DNA of 49,620 nt from positions 1-49,620 of IMG/VR virus record IMGVR_UViG_3300027674_000005. The stretch is one strand, 5' to 3'. Under the pieces are notes generated by a model, which did not search any database, was not told the origin of the DNA, and saw only the letters and a program-made list of their open reading frames with translations. Both the position numbers and the translations under genes were made by a program. Below, in pieces: positions 31,155 through 40,644 of the stretch. The number at the start of each line of letters is the position of its first letter. Position 1 is the stretch's first letter. This stretch comes from a virus.

Positions 31155-31879
31155 TGAGCACAACCTTCTCCGTCCAGGCTGATGACATTGTGAATCGAGC
31201 GCTTCGCTTGTGCGGGACGTATGACGCTACGAACCCTCCCTCGACACAGGACTACACGAACATTCACCTCGCCTTTAACATGATGATTAAAGCCTGGATC
31301 CGCCAGGGCTTACCCATGTGGCAGATAGTGACGCAACCAATTCCATTGATCGCCGGACAAAACACGTATCAAATAGGCCCCTACGCAACCGGTACTGGTG
31401 CAGTTGTAACCAGTAAACTTCTAAAGGTGACCTATGCTTTCATCCGTGACAACCAGAACTTCGACACGCCAATCGACCCGCTCTCGATCCAAGAGTACAA
31501 CCAATATGCTGCAAAAGGCAGCTTGGGCGTGGTTAATAGTTATTGGTATCAACCTCTTAACGATAGTAATACTCCTCAGGTGAGTTCCTTTGCCTCCTTC
31601 TACCCAACACCCAATGACAGCACAAGGACGATCTACTTCATTGGGCTGCAGACATTGAATGATGTCAACCTTGGCACGGACCCGGTGGACTTCCCCCAGG
31701 AATGCTACATGGCTCTGTCGTGGAATCTTGCTGACGAGATTTCGATGGAGTACGCCACGTCAATGGATCGGGTGAAGGAGATTCAGATGCGGGCAATGAA
31801 GACCTACCAAGAGATGGTGGACTGGAGTCAGGAAAACACTGACTCGATCCGCTTCATGTATGACACTAGGAGCCGGTAA
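31154..31879 (+). CDS. P22 gp4-like head-tail adaptor (tail accessory factor)
   Basis: 241 residues. ADDIVNRALRLCGTYDATNP, then FNMMIKAWIRQGLPMW, followed by the beta-rich middle and helical end (VKEIQMRAMKTYQEMVDWSQ), match the gp4-type adaptor that sits beneath the portal. It is next to the gp10-like gene, as expected of a P22-style tail. ATG overlaps the tail spike stop. Confidence 0.78.
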   Translation: MSTTFSVQADDIVNRALRLCGTYDATNPPSTQDYTNIHLAFNMMIKAWIRQGLPMWQIVTQPIPLIAGQNTYQIGPYATGTGAVVTSKLLKVTYAFIRDNQNFDTPIDPLSIQEYNQYAAKGSLGVVNSYWYQPLNDSNTPQVSSFASFYPTPNDSTRTIYFIGLQTLNDVNLGTDPVDFPQECYMALSWNLADEISMEYATSMDRVKEIQMRAMKTYQEMVDWSQENTDSIRFMYDTRSR

Positions 31880-34713
31880 TGGGTGACGCTAAACCCCTTC
31901 GTGTTCCACTGGTTGAGCCCCTGGAAACGCGGGATGCTACTACGTTCTACGACGCCAAGGCAATCAACTGCCTGACTGAACAGACGCCCCGTGGAATGTT
32001 GATGGCCCGCAAGCGGCCAGGGCTTGCTACAGCCTTCACAGGAACGGTGGGGGTTGGTCAGGGTATCACGAACTACCAGAACCACATCTACTCGATCAGC
32101 GGAGATACGTTCAACGTATTGACAGGAAGTAGTGCTGCTTTCACGGCATTGCAGGCTACTCCCACGGCAGCATTCGGTAAGCGGGTAGGCCCTATTACTG
32201 TGGGGTTCAATGGGTTCCTTTACGTTATGGGTGGGATCAACTCCTCTGGCACGGCCCTCAACGACGTGTGGAAGAGTGCAGATGGGATTAATTGGACCCT
32301 TGTGACGTCTAGTGCGCCGTGGTCTGCCCGCTCCAAGGGGCAAGCAATCGTTTTGAACAACACCCTCTACTTGATGGGTGGTGCCACTGGTGCCAACGGC
32401 ACCCACTTTGGTGATGTGTGGTCTACAACGGATGGAATCAACTGGACACAGTTGAATGCCAATGCATGGCCTGGGCGACGCAGGTTCGGCGCAATGGTGA
32501 TGGGTGGGCAAATATGGATCTGTGGTGGGGCGGGTAAGACCTCCAACACGAGTCCTGACGGATTCTACCCTAACACTAAGTACAGTGATGTATGGTCCAC
32601 GAGTAATGGCATCACATGGACCCAAGTAGCCAATACGTCCCCATGGGTAGCGCGGAGTGACCACGCCTTCTATAGTATTGGCAGCACGATGTATGTCTGT
32701 GGGGGCCTGTTGATTGATGCCTTCGCCAATGCAACCTCTGACCTATGGAGTAGTACCAATGGTAGTACATGGACCCTTGTCAATTCTAATCCTTTCGGAG
32801 TTGCCTCAAGCCCCCTCTGGCCTATCGCAGCCCTCAACTCAGCCGGGGCAGACTTCCCCATCCCGTCCGCCGTTACCGTGGGATCAGGCACTGCAACGGG
32901 CTTTGCGTTCTCCGACTTCGACGACGACTCAGACGACGACTGCTTCGCCGGACCCTACGTGGAAGTCACCTTTGGAAACCCTGGATCGGGTTACACCGCT
33001 ACCCCAACGGTAACGATGGGAACTAACGTTGGCTTCAACGCAAAGCCCTATGCACTTCTAGACGGTACATCCAATGGGGGATCTAAGGCGGTGCGGGTAG
33101 CAACGTTGAATGGTGTTACCTACCTGTTGGAAATCAGTGCCACTGGCACCTACGATCACGTGCTGTGGTCCACTACCAATGGTATAACCTTCACGAACAC
33201 GAATACGGTTTTCACGGCTGGGTGGATTCCCCGTGATGGGGAGTTCTTCGCTCAAGGGAACCTGTGGTTCACGGCAGGACTTGATGGGAGTAATAACTAT
33301 TATCAGGATGTGTGGTTTATCTCCGCTGGTGGTACATCTTTTGCCCTGAACCCGACAGTACCGCTGGGCTTCTACCACTTCAATCAAACATCCTCGACGA
33401 TCACCTCCCCCCTGCTTGTCTTCAAGTCCACTGGTGACCTTTATGACTACAATGCAGCGTTGAACTCGTTGACTAAGCTGACAGCCAATGCTAATTATCC
33501 CGTCACTACGGTGCCTGGGCTGGTCAACCTGGACACGTATTTCTTCGTGATGGATCCGCAAGGGCGGATATGGAACAGCAACCCTAACGATCCGACAACA
33601 TGGGGGGCTCTTCAATTCATCCCCATGCAGAACGAGCCTAATGGTGGTGTAGCCATTGCGAAGCTGGGACAGTTTGTTGTGGCGTTCGGGCAATGGACAA
33701 TTGAGTTCTTCTACGATGCAGCCATTCCAAGTCCGGCATCGCCCTTGGCACCACAGACCTCTCTCCCGTTTGACATTGGTTGTGCCAGTGGCGAGTCCGT
33801 TCGAGAAATGCAGGGTAACATTGTATGGATCGGGCAGACGAAGGCAGAGGGTGCAGGCGTGTACATGTTCCAAAACTACACTCCTGTCCGCATCTCTAAC
33901 CCTTACATTGATCGGATCCTCCAGAATGATCCACTGACCAACATCACTGCATTGAACGTGGATGCCTCGGGCTATTCCCTCTATGTGCTGACCCTTCACA
34001 CCAGTGGCATCACTCTGGTCTATAGCTTCGCCAGTAAAATATGGGACGTATGGACAACTACTACGGTCAAGGGGTCGGTGGCTGTACAATCGTTGACTTG
34101 TGATCCTTATGGATTGGTGACGGCCATTGCTACCTCACATGGACTTAGTGATGGTGATCCCGTGACAATCTCTGGTGCAGCCAACAATGCCTACAATGGA
34201 TTGTGGAATGCAATGGTCACAGGCTCCTCAACGTTCCAGTACGTTCTTCCACAGGCAACAACTGCCAATCCGGGGACAGCCACGCTAACGGGCTACACTG
34301 AAGCAGCGTTCAATCCAGTAGCTAGCGCCCAAGTACTCGACATTGATTACCTGCAAGATCCTGTCAATGGAAACATCTATTCACAAAACTTCACCAACTA
34401 CAGTGACGGGACAGTACCTATCAACGTGAGAATTGTGACGCAGAGGTTTGATGCAGACACTAGCGAATGGAAGTATTGTCGCCGCATCTCGTTGATTGGG
34501 GACATTGTGGCTAGTAACTGCATGCTTGCCTATAGTGACAATGACTACCAAACGTATAGCCTGTTCCGAACTATGTCACTTAATCAGGGGCAAAGGGCTA
34601 CAATAACTCCTGCGGGACGATTCCGCAGTAGGGCCTTTCAGATCCGTCACACAGCTTTCACCCCCTTCCGGGCAATGGCCCTCGAACTTGAACTTTTGCC
34701 GGGAGGCTTCTAA
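31879..34713 (+). CDS. P22 gp10-like tail hub with Kelch-like propeller insert
   Basis: 944 residues. The N-terminus (KPLRVPLVEPLETRDATTFY, then AKAINCLTEQTPRGMLMARK) and C-terminal half (from about 500) match packaged-DNA stabilisation proteins. Residues about 105-490 contain six repeats of the form 'LYxMGG...DVWxSxDGxxWT', Kelch-like beta-propeller blades, unlike P22 gp10. The insert may replace or add to the needle/receptor interface. The gene is much longer than P22 gp10 (about 470 residues). Confidence 0.8.
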   Translation: MGDAKPLRVPLVEPLETRDATTFYDAKAINCLTEQTPRGMLMARKRPGLATAFTGTVGVGQGITNYQNHIYSISGDTFNVLTGSSAAFTALQATPTAAFGKRVGPITVGFNGFLYVMGGINSSGTALNDVWKSADGINWTLVTSSAPWSARSKGQAIVLNNTLYLMGGATGANGTHFGDVWSTTDGINWTQLNANAWPGRRRFGAMVMGGQIWICGGAGKTSNTSPDGFYPNTKYSDVWSTSNGITWTQVANTSPWVARSDHAFYSIGSTMYVCGGLLIDAFANATSDLWSSTNGSTWTLVNSNPFGVASSPLWPIAALNSAGADFPIPSAVTVGSGTATGFAFSDFDDDSDDDCFAGPYVEVTFGNPGSGYTATPTVTMGTNVGFNAKPYALLDGTSNGGSKAVRVATLNGVTYLLEISATGTYDHVLWSTTNGITFTNTNTVFTAGWIPRDGEFFAQGNLWFTAGLDGSNNYYQDVWFISAGGTSFALNPTVPLGFYHFNQTSSTITSPLLVFKSTGDLYDYNAALNSLTKLTANANYPVTTVPGLVNLDTYFFVMDPQGRIWNSNPNDPTTWGALQFIPMQNEPNGGVAIAKLGQFVVAFGQWTIEFFYDAAIPSPASPLAPQTSLPFDIGCASGESVREMQGNIVWIGQTKAEGAGVYMFQNYTPVRISNPYIDRILQNDPLTNITALNVDASGYSLYVLTLHTSGITLVYSFASKIWDVWTTTTVKGSVAVQSLTCDPYGLVTAIATSHGLSDGDPVTISGAANNAYNGLWNAMVTGSSTFQYVLPQATTANPGTATLTGYTEAAFNPVASAQVLDIDYLQDPVNGNIYSQNFTNYSDGTVPINVRIVTQRFDADTSEWKYCRRISLIGDIVASNCMLAYSDNDYQTYSLFRTMSLNQGQRATITPAGRFRSRAFQIRHTAFTPFRAMALELELLPGGF

Positions 34714-35228
34714 TGTCATCCGCAATGAACATCACCCTCGAACCCTTCACAAGGGAACTAGCTACGGAGATTACCCCCCTTGGGCAACAAGCGTGGGACG
34801 AGTGCTCGGAAATAAAGAAGGATACGTGCGCTTACCACGGGCAGCGGGGGTTGCCCATCGACCCTAACATTGACCAGTACATCCGCCTGTCGGATAACGG
34901 GGCGCTGGTGGCGATGACCCTTCGCAGCGACGAGGGCACCTTGCATGGATATGCGCTGATGGTCCTATACCACAGCCTGCACTTAAAGAATGAGTTGTGT
35001 GGGAACGTGGATACCTTCTTCATACAACCCGACCACAGGCAATTGATGCCACGATTCATGTCACGGATTGAGGATGAATTCCGGTCCCGTGGCGTCAGTA
35101 TTGTAGGGTGGCCTGTGACTATGACAGGGAAACTGTTTGAGATACTGAAGAAGCGTGGCTATATAGCCGACGATGTTATTATGGAATTGAAGTTGAAAGA
35201 CCTTCCTGGGGATAAATCATGTGTGTGA
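34713..35228 (+). CDS. GNAT-like acetyltransferase
   Basis: 171 residues. GYALMVLYHSLHLKNELCG, then VDTFFIQPDHRQ and FEILKKRGYIADDVIMELKL follow GNAT strand-helix order. The acetyl-CoA loop (usually QxxGxG/A) is degenerate here (PDHRQLMPRF). GNAT-fold genes beside tail/ejection genes are common in podophages, but their substrate is unknown. TAATG overlap with the gp10-like gene. Confidence 0.72.
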   Translation: MSSAMNITLEPFTRELATEITPLGQQAWDECSEIKKDTCAYHGQRGLPIDPNIDQYIRLSDNGALVAMTLRSDEGTLHGYALMVLYHSLHLKNELCGNVDTFFIQPDHRQLMPRFMSRIEDEFRSRGVSIVGWPVTMTGKLFEILKKRGYIADDVIMELKLKDLPGDKSCV

Positions 35229-36451
35229 TCGCAGGAGCAGTTGGCGCAGTTGCGGGTGGAGTTGGCTCACTGGTCAACGCCACAAGTGGTGGTGGAGGGG
35301 GTGGTGGATCCGCTCCTCCTCAAGGCGGTAATGTACAAACTGTTTACAATCCACAGTCCCTTGGGCAGACGATGACCGGGATCCTCAGTGGTGGCTTGTC
35401 CACTGCATTGGGAATTAGTGGACTTGCCGGTGGGAACCTCAACCAGTTGCAGGCGGGTGCGGCTGCGGCCAACCCGTGGGGAAGTCAGGCCCCCGGATAC
35501 TATGGTGCATTGTCCTCACTGCTTGGTGGCGGTCTCCAAAACCAAATCAGCGGAGAGCAGGGGCAGAATCAAGGCTACTTGGGCATGCTCAATTCACAGA
35601 ATGCAAGGGCTTTGAATTCAGCTAACCTGGGACAACTTGGGCAATTGGGAAACATTTCTACCCCAGGAGCTACCAGTGCTATGCAAGGGTTGGTGACCAA
35701 TCCACAGTCCGCCTCCTTGCCCTCAAGCATCCAGAATATCCTGGCACAGAATCCTTATGCAATGAATGCAGGACAACAGTTCCAATTCCAGCAAGGGGAG
35801 AATGCACTGAACGCTACGATGGCTGCGCAAGGGTTCTCTGGTAGTGCCCACCAAATGTTGGCCCTTCAGGACTATGGGCAACAGGCTGCTAACACGGCAA
35901 TGGGGACTAACATCCAAGCAGCGTTGGGAGCGGAGCAGGCACAGCAAGGAGCCTTTGGACAACAAGTTGGGGCATTGGGCTCTCTCTCGAACATCCTGTC
36001 ACAGCAGCAGCAGAATTCATTCGGGAATCAGTTGGGTGTGCAACAGTTCGGCGCGGGATTACAGCAACAGGCTTATGGCAATCAGGCGGGCATCCTCAAC
36101 TCTATGATGCAGATGAACAGTACGCAAAGTCAGTTGATGGAAGGTCTGTTGCCATCGTTGTTGACTGCAACGCAGGCGACGACTAGCAGTCCATCTACGG
36201 CAGGGGGCATCCTGGCCAACCTCGGAGTAGCCAATCAGGGCAGTGCGGGGAACATCGGCGCAGGTATTGGGGGGCTTGCCAACGGCATTGGCAGCCTCGC
36301 CAACGGGCTCTCGAACATGAATTGGGGTGGAGGTGGCGGCAGCTACAGCGGGGCCTTCAACACTGGCGCAGGCACCACAACCTACGATCCAACCGGTGGC
36401 GGCAGCAGCTACACCTACAGCGGTGACAATAGTTACGGCTTCACAATGTAA
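35219..36451 (+). CDS. internal virion / ejection protein 1
   Basis: 410 residues. A Gly/Ala N-terminus (MCVIAGAVGAVAGGVGSLV) with hydrophobic character, Gln/Asn/Gly-rich middle (FGQQVGALGSLSNILSQQQQ), and low-complexity Gly/Ser tail. Position before two more ejection-type genes and the composition resemble P22 gp7-type DNA transfer proteins that leave the head and enter the envelope. No enzymatic motif. Confidence 0.68.
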   Translation: MCVIAGAVGAVAGGVGSLVNATSGGGGGGGSAPPQGGNVQTVYNPQSLGQTMTGILSGGLSTALGISGLAGGNLNQLQAGAAAANPWGSQAPGYYGALSSLLGGGLQNQISGEQGQNQGYLGMLNSQNARALNSANLGQLGQLGNISTPGATSAMQGLVTNPQSASLPSSIQNILAQNPYAMNAGQQFQFQQGENALNATMAAQGFSGSAHQMLALQDYGQQAANTAMGTNIQAALGAEQAQQGAFGQQVGALGSLSNILSQQQQNSFGNQLGVQQFGAGLQQQAYGNQAGILNSMMQMNSTQSQLMEGLLPSLLTATQATTSSPSTAGGILANLGVANQGSAGNIGAGIGGLANGIGSLANGLSNMNWGGGGGSYSGAFNTGAGTTTYDPTGGGSSYTYSGDNSYGFTM

Positions 36452-36460
36452 GGATAGATC

Positions 36461-37696
36461 ATGGGTTACTCAATGAGTGTTCCATCGAATCTCGTGCAGA
36501 CGGCATTCGATGCATACAATGCGCCGGTGCAGAGCCAGATCCTTCAGTCGGACCTCCAGTTGAAGCAGCAGGAGGTGCAGGCTGGGGCAATGGCACTCCA
36601 GAATCAGATGGGCTTCCAGCAGGACATGACTAAGATATGGGGACCAGGAGGCTTGGCCGGTGCCAGTGCAGCCGACCCCAACGATCCTTCCGTCATGCCC
36701 AAGTTGATGGCCACTGCAACGGATGCGTTCGCCCGTGGAATGCCACAAGCGGGGGCTTCGATGCTTAGTGGATTGGGCATGATGTCGTACCGCAATGCAG
36801 AGATTCAGAAGTTCTCGGCGCAGACGCAATCGAAGATGCTTGATAGCGTGGGGAGTGCCCTAGGTGGTGTCAGTGATCAGGGTAGTGAGGATGCAGCTAT
36901 TTCGGCTATCAGGGCTGAAGGTATTGATCCTGCCAAGTATGGATTGACGGGCGACTATGCACTGGATGCGTCCAAGATTCCAGCACTGGCACAGGCGGCA
37001 ATGAGCCGTTCCCAACAGGTGTTGGCGGGCTACCGGGATCAGTCGTTGCAGCAGCGGGATCAGGCTCAACAGTTCCGTGAAGGGATGGCACAGAAGCAGT
37101 TGAGTCTTGCGTCGAAGCGACTTGACATCGCCCAATCAATGGCGGACCTTCGCGTGCATCAGGCAGATACGATGAACACGCATCGGGACCGGCAGGATGC
37201 CCTGGCGCAGGAAGGATTGGACCTGAAGAAGTTGCAGGCAGAGGACCGTAGCTATGCGGCGGCGGCCAAAGTGCAGCCTGCGGAGGCACAGATCGCGCAG
37301 GGCATCTTCGCCACTGATGATCGTACGGCTAACCTCGACCCGAACCTTCAGAAGTCCCTTGCTACGTTGGCCTCCCGCAGGGCCAAGATGGCCATTGCCC
37401 AGCAGATGCAACAGACGGGACAAGTGGAGTTTGAGCCACAGGACTACGAGGCGGCATTGGGGGATCAGATCGACAAGATGCAACGGGAAGGTCTCTTCAC
37501 GCAGGAACCGGGAGGCATGTTCCACAGTGGCGGATACAAGTTCGCGCCCAAGGCTGAGACTCCTGCGGCCAAGGGAACAACTGCTACGAAGCCTTCGCCC
37601 TATGGTTCCCCTGCGGATGTGGCCACGGCGTACAAAACGGGGAAGATCACGAGGGCTGAGGCCACCAAACTGTTACATGACATGGGAGTGAAGTAA
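36461..37696 (+). CDS. internal virion / ejection protein 2
   Basis: 411 residues, mostly helical, Gln/Ala-rich with long heptad-like segments (QVLAGYRDQSLQQRDQAQQF; LSLASKRLDIAQSMADLRVH). The C-terminus SPYGSPADVATAYKTGKITR (then AEATKLLHDMG) is a motif shared by the ends of phage ejection proteins and some tail proteins. Its stop overlaps the next start (TAATG). Second member of a three-gene ejection set. Confidence 0.7.
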   Translation: MGYSMSVPSNLVQTAFDAYNAPVQSQILQSDLQLKQQEVQAGAMALQNQMGFQQDMTKIWGPGGLAGASAADPNDPSVMPKLMATATDAFARGMPQAGASMLSGLGMMSYRNAEIQKFSAQTQSKMLDSVGSALGGVSDQGSEDAAISAIRAEGIDPAKYGLTGDYALDASKIPALAQAAMSRSQQVLAGYRDQSLQQRDQAQQFREGMAQKQLSLASKRLDIAQSMADLRVHQADTMNTHRDRQDALAQEGLDLKKLQAEDRSYAAAAKVQPAEAQIAQGIFATDDRTANLDPNLQKSLATLASRRAKMAIAQQMQQTGQVEFEPQDYEAALGDQIDKMQREGLFTQEPGGMFHSGGYKFAPKAETPAAKGTTATKPSPYGSPADVATAYKTGKITRAEATKLLHDMGVK

Positions 37697-40644
37697 TGCC
37701 TACAGTCGATGATCTGCTGGGACCGGACCCAACGAAGCAGGATCCTGAGAAGGCAGGCATCGCTGCGGGCCTTCCTGCGGGCCTGTTCCCTGCTGTCGTT
37801 GGCGTAGAGAGTGGTGGACGAGACGTGGTGTCGAACAAGGGTGCCGTAGGCCCTGCACAGGTACTGCCCGCTAGTGGTGCCAATCCAGGCTATGGCATCC
37901 AGGGGGGCAACCCACGAGACATCAACACAGGCGCACGCATCCTTGCCGGTTACATCAAGAAGGCAGGGGGCGATGTCGCCAAGGGATTGGAGGCATACAA
38001 CGCAGGATTCGGCAACCCAAAGGCGGGGAAGGATTATGCAAACAAGGTCATCTCGAAGTGGAAGCCTAGTGTTGACGCATTGCTTGGAGCTGATCCGAGT
38101 GCGCAATCCCCGTTGGCATCGCGGCCCCCACAGGCAGCACAGCCGCAGCAACAACAACAGCAGCAGCCCGCCCCGAAGCCTGAAGTGCCACAGTCCATTA
38201 TGGAAGCAATGAATCGTCCTGCGGATCGGACGGTGGAGTTGATGCAACAGAGTGTGCAGCAGACGGCAGCTTCCATTGATGCGTTGATTAAGCATCCAGG
38301 TCTTGGGACCGCAACCAATGCAGCCTTGAACGTCATTGGGTTGCCGTTCTCTCCGGTCACATCGGTGGTGGATGCATTCGTGGGGGATCCTGCGGTGCAG
38401 TTGGCCCACTCGCTGGGTGTAAGCCCTAAGGCAGATCCATACATCAGGCAGGCGGCACAAGCAATCCTCCCCATTGCGGGAACACGGAGTGCAATGGTGC
38501 AGCAGGCGCTAGGGGCGGAAGGCCAGTTCCTGGCAGGCTCATTGACGCCAGGAGCCCCTGAGTTGAAGCCGGGACAGCAAGCGGCAAAGATCAACGCCGG
38601 TCTTATCCGCCATGATCAGCAAGCCATTGCCCGTAACGTGGAGCGTGCCCGCAACAACGATCAGTTCTTCAAGTTGAACCCTCAATTCAAGCAGTATGAT
38701 GAAGAGATTTACCATGCCGGGGAGGATCCCAACGTCAAGCTGAGTCCCCAGGCAGCAGCCTTCAAGAAGGCATACCTCGATCCACGGAAGAAGGAGTTTG
38801 ATGCCTACGTGCAAGAGGCCCAACGCCTTGGCGTGACGATGCCTAAGGACATGACGGACCTCGACCGCTACATGCACAGGCAGGCTATCGAGCGCCCGGA
38901 GCCGATGACCAAGTTGCAGCGCGTTGGGGCCATCGTTGACCCTAACAACATGCTCAACAACACGCCTCCGTCTAAGGGGTTCGGTGTCAAGCCTGACATC
39001 TTCCAGACGCCTCTAGCGGGGAAGGTCACATCCGCCTTGACGGGTGAAGAGGGTGGCTACCACATCGACCCGGAATCGAATGTCGTTGACATCTACAAGA
39101 ATGGAAAGGTCATCGATCACGGGACGGTGCAGGACAAGACTATCGTCACCAAGAACGGTGGCGTGTGGGATATGTCTCGGGGGACCACGAAGGAGATTGA
39201 GCAGCATACGCCGGTGAGGTATTACAAGAGTGCAGCAGGGTCGATAACGGAGGCGCAGTCACAGATCGCGGACGTGGTAGCCAATGCGAGGTTCCTGAAG
39301 GGGCTAAAATCGTCCCCGGAGTTTGTACAGCTTGCGCACCCTGGCAACATGCCTAGTCCCCGTGACTGGCGCACAGTGGACATTCCCGGCTACACGGGAT
39401 TCGAGGGATACAAGTTTCAACCCAAGCTTGCCAATGTCCTTGAGGACTACACGGGGTTGAAGCAGGATCATAATGCACTGATGCAGGGGATTAACCGCGT
39501 CGTCCAAGGGTCCATCTTTCTAGACCCAATGAAGCACTTGCTCAACGTTGAATTTCACGCAGCCATCCAGGCGGGACTGTTCGGTGGCATGAGTCGCCTT
39601 GTGGATGGTGGGGTACGGCTGATGACCCCAGGGGAACAAACGTTGACCCACCAAGCAATCATGGGCGTCATCAATAAGGATGACAAGTATCTGTCCTACG
39701 TGCGCGAGAGTCCGGGACTGAAAGGGGCTAACAACTACGTGAGGGACTACGGCAATCGGCTACTAAAGCAGATGGGCAAAGATCCGAAGATGATGCAGGC
39801 GGCACAGCCGTTGGCACAAGTCCTTGGCATGAAGCCTGCACAGTTGGTTGCGGCCATGTATAGGGGCTCCAATGCCACGCTGTGGGGCGTTGGCGACATG
39901 ATCCTATACCGGGGGTTCCTAGCCAGTGAAACTGAGCATGGCGGCACCATTGCACAGACAGCCGCGTCAGTAGGCGAGCACGTTCCCACGTATGTGATTC
40001 CCCCGGAAATCCTCGGCTCCCGTGCACTGTCGGAAATCATGCGCCACCCGTGGTTCATGGGCTTCTCTCGGTATGAGTACAACCGTTTGGCATCGTACGG
40101 CAACTTGATGAAGGGGGTGGTGAAACCTTCGGCGTTGGAGAGTCGTGGACAGGTGGCCGATCAAATCGCAGCGTTGGCCTTCCACTTTGCCGTGACGTAC
40201 CCGTTGGTTAATGCGGGTATCCAGCATGTGACGGGGAACAAGAACGCATCGCTGGGCTGGTTCGGTCCGTACTCCTACCCCGGTGCCATCAAGGACTACA
40301 CGGAGGGGAAGAAGGATATTGCCCAAGCTACGACACAAACGGCGGTACGCCCAAGCGCAGCAGTTGAAACGTTGATGGAAGCCTACTATGGTACAGAGTT
40401 GTGGAAGCAAGGTGGCAAGTCCATTTACCACTCGCCGGGAGACTTCGGCAAGTACCTCATGAGCAAGACGTATCCCACACAGACGTTGATGAATGTGGTA
40501 ACGCCGAAGAAGGGCGTTACCCCTGCCCAGGCAGTCCGACAATTCGCCCTAGACTTCGTCGGCATCAAAGACCCCACCCCACAGCAAGAAGCAATGATCC
40601 GTAAGTACGCCGCACTAGAGTTGAAAAAGAGGCAGAAGCCATGA
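37696..40644 (+). CDS. internal virion protein with lytic transglycosylase domain
   Basis: 982 residues, comparable to T7 gp16 in plan. The N-terminal SLT domain has E38 in FPAVVGVESGG, then KGAVGPAQVLP near 48-58 and AYNAGFG near 100, the E...GxxQ...YNAG order of goose-type transglycosylases. It opens peptidoglycan as DNA enters the cell. A Gln/Pro linker (about 150-165) and a long helical body follow. At its end it overlaps the ATP-grasp gene by 4 bases. Confidence 0.88.
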   Translation: MPTVDDLLGPDPTKQDPEKAGIAAGLPAGLFPAVVGVESGGRDVVSNKGAVGPAQVLPASGANPGYGIQGGNPRDINTGARILAGYIKKAGGDVAKGLEAYNAGFGNPKAGKDYANKVISKWKPSVDALLGADPSAQSPLASRPPQAAQPQQQQQQQPAPKPEVPQSIMEAMNRPADRTVELMQQSVQQTAASIDALIKHPGLGTATNAALNVIGLPFSPVTSVVDAFVGDPAVQLAHSLGVSPKADPYIRQAAQAILPIAGTRSAMVQQALGAEGQFLAGSLTPGAPELKPGQQAAKINAGLIRHDQQAIARNVERARNNDQFFKLNPQFKQYDEEIYHAGEDPNVKLSPQAAAFKKAYLDPRKKEFDAYVQEAQRLGVTMPKDMTDLDRYMHRQAIERPEPMTKLQRVGAIVDPNNMLNNTPPSKGFGVKPDIFQTPLAGKVTSALTGEEGGYHIDPESNVVDIYKNGKVIDHGTVQDKTIVTKNGGVWDMSRGTTKEIEQHTPVRYYKSAAGSITEAQSQIADVVANARFLKGLKSSPEFVQLAHPGNMPSPRDWRTVDIPGYTGFEGYKFQPKLANVLEDYTGLKQDHNALMQGINRVVQGSIFLDPMKHLLNVEFHAAIQAGLFGGMSRLVDGGVRLMTPGEQTLTHQAIMGVINKDDKYLSYVRESPGLKGANNYVRDYGNRLLKQMGKDPKMMQAAQPLAQVLGMKPAQLVAAMYRGSNATLWGVGDMILYRGFLASETEHGGTIAQTAASVGEHVPTYVIPPEILGSRALSEIMRHPWFMGFSRYEYNRLASYGNLMKGVVKPSALESRGQVADQIAALAFHFAVTYPLVNAGIQHVTGNKNASLGWFGPYSYPGAIKDYTEGKKDIAQATTQTAVRPSAAVETLMEAYYGTELWKQGGKSIYHSPGDFGKYLMSKTYPTQTLMNVVTPKKGVTPAQAVRQFALDFVGIKDPTPQQEAMIRKYAALELKKRQKP

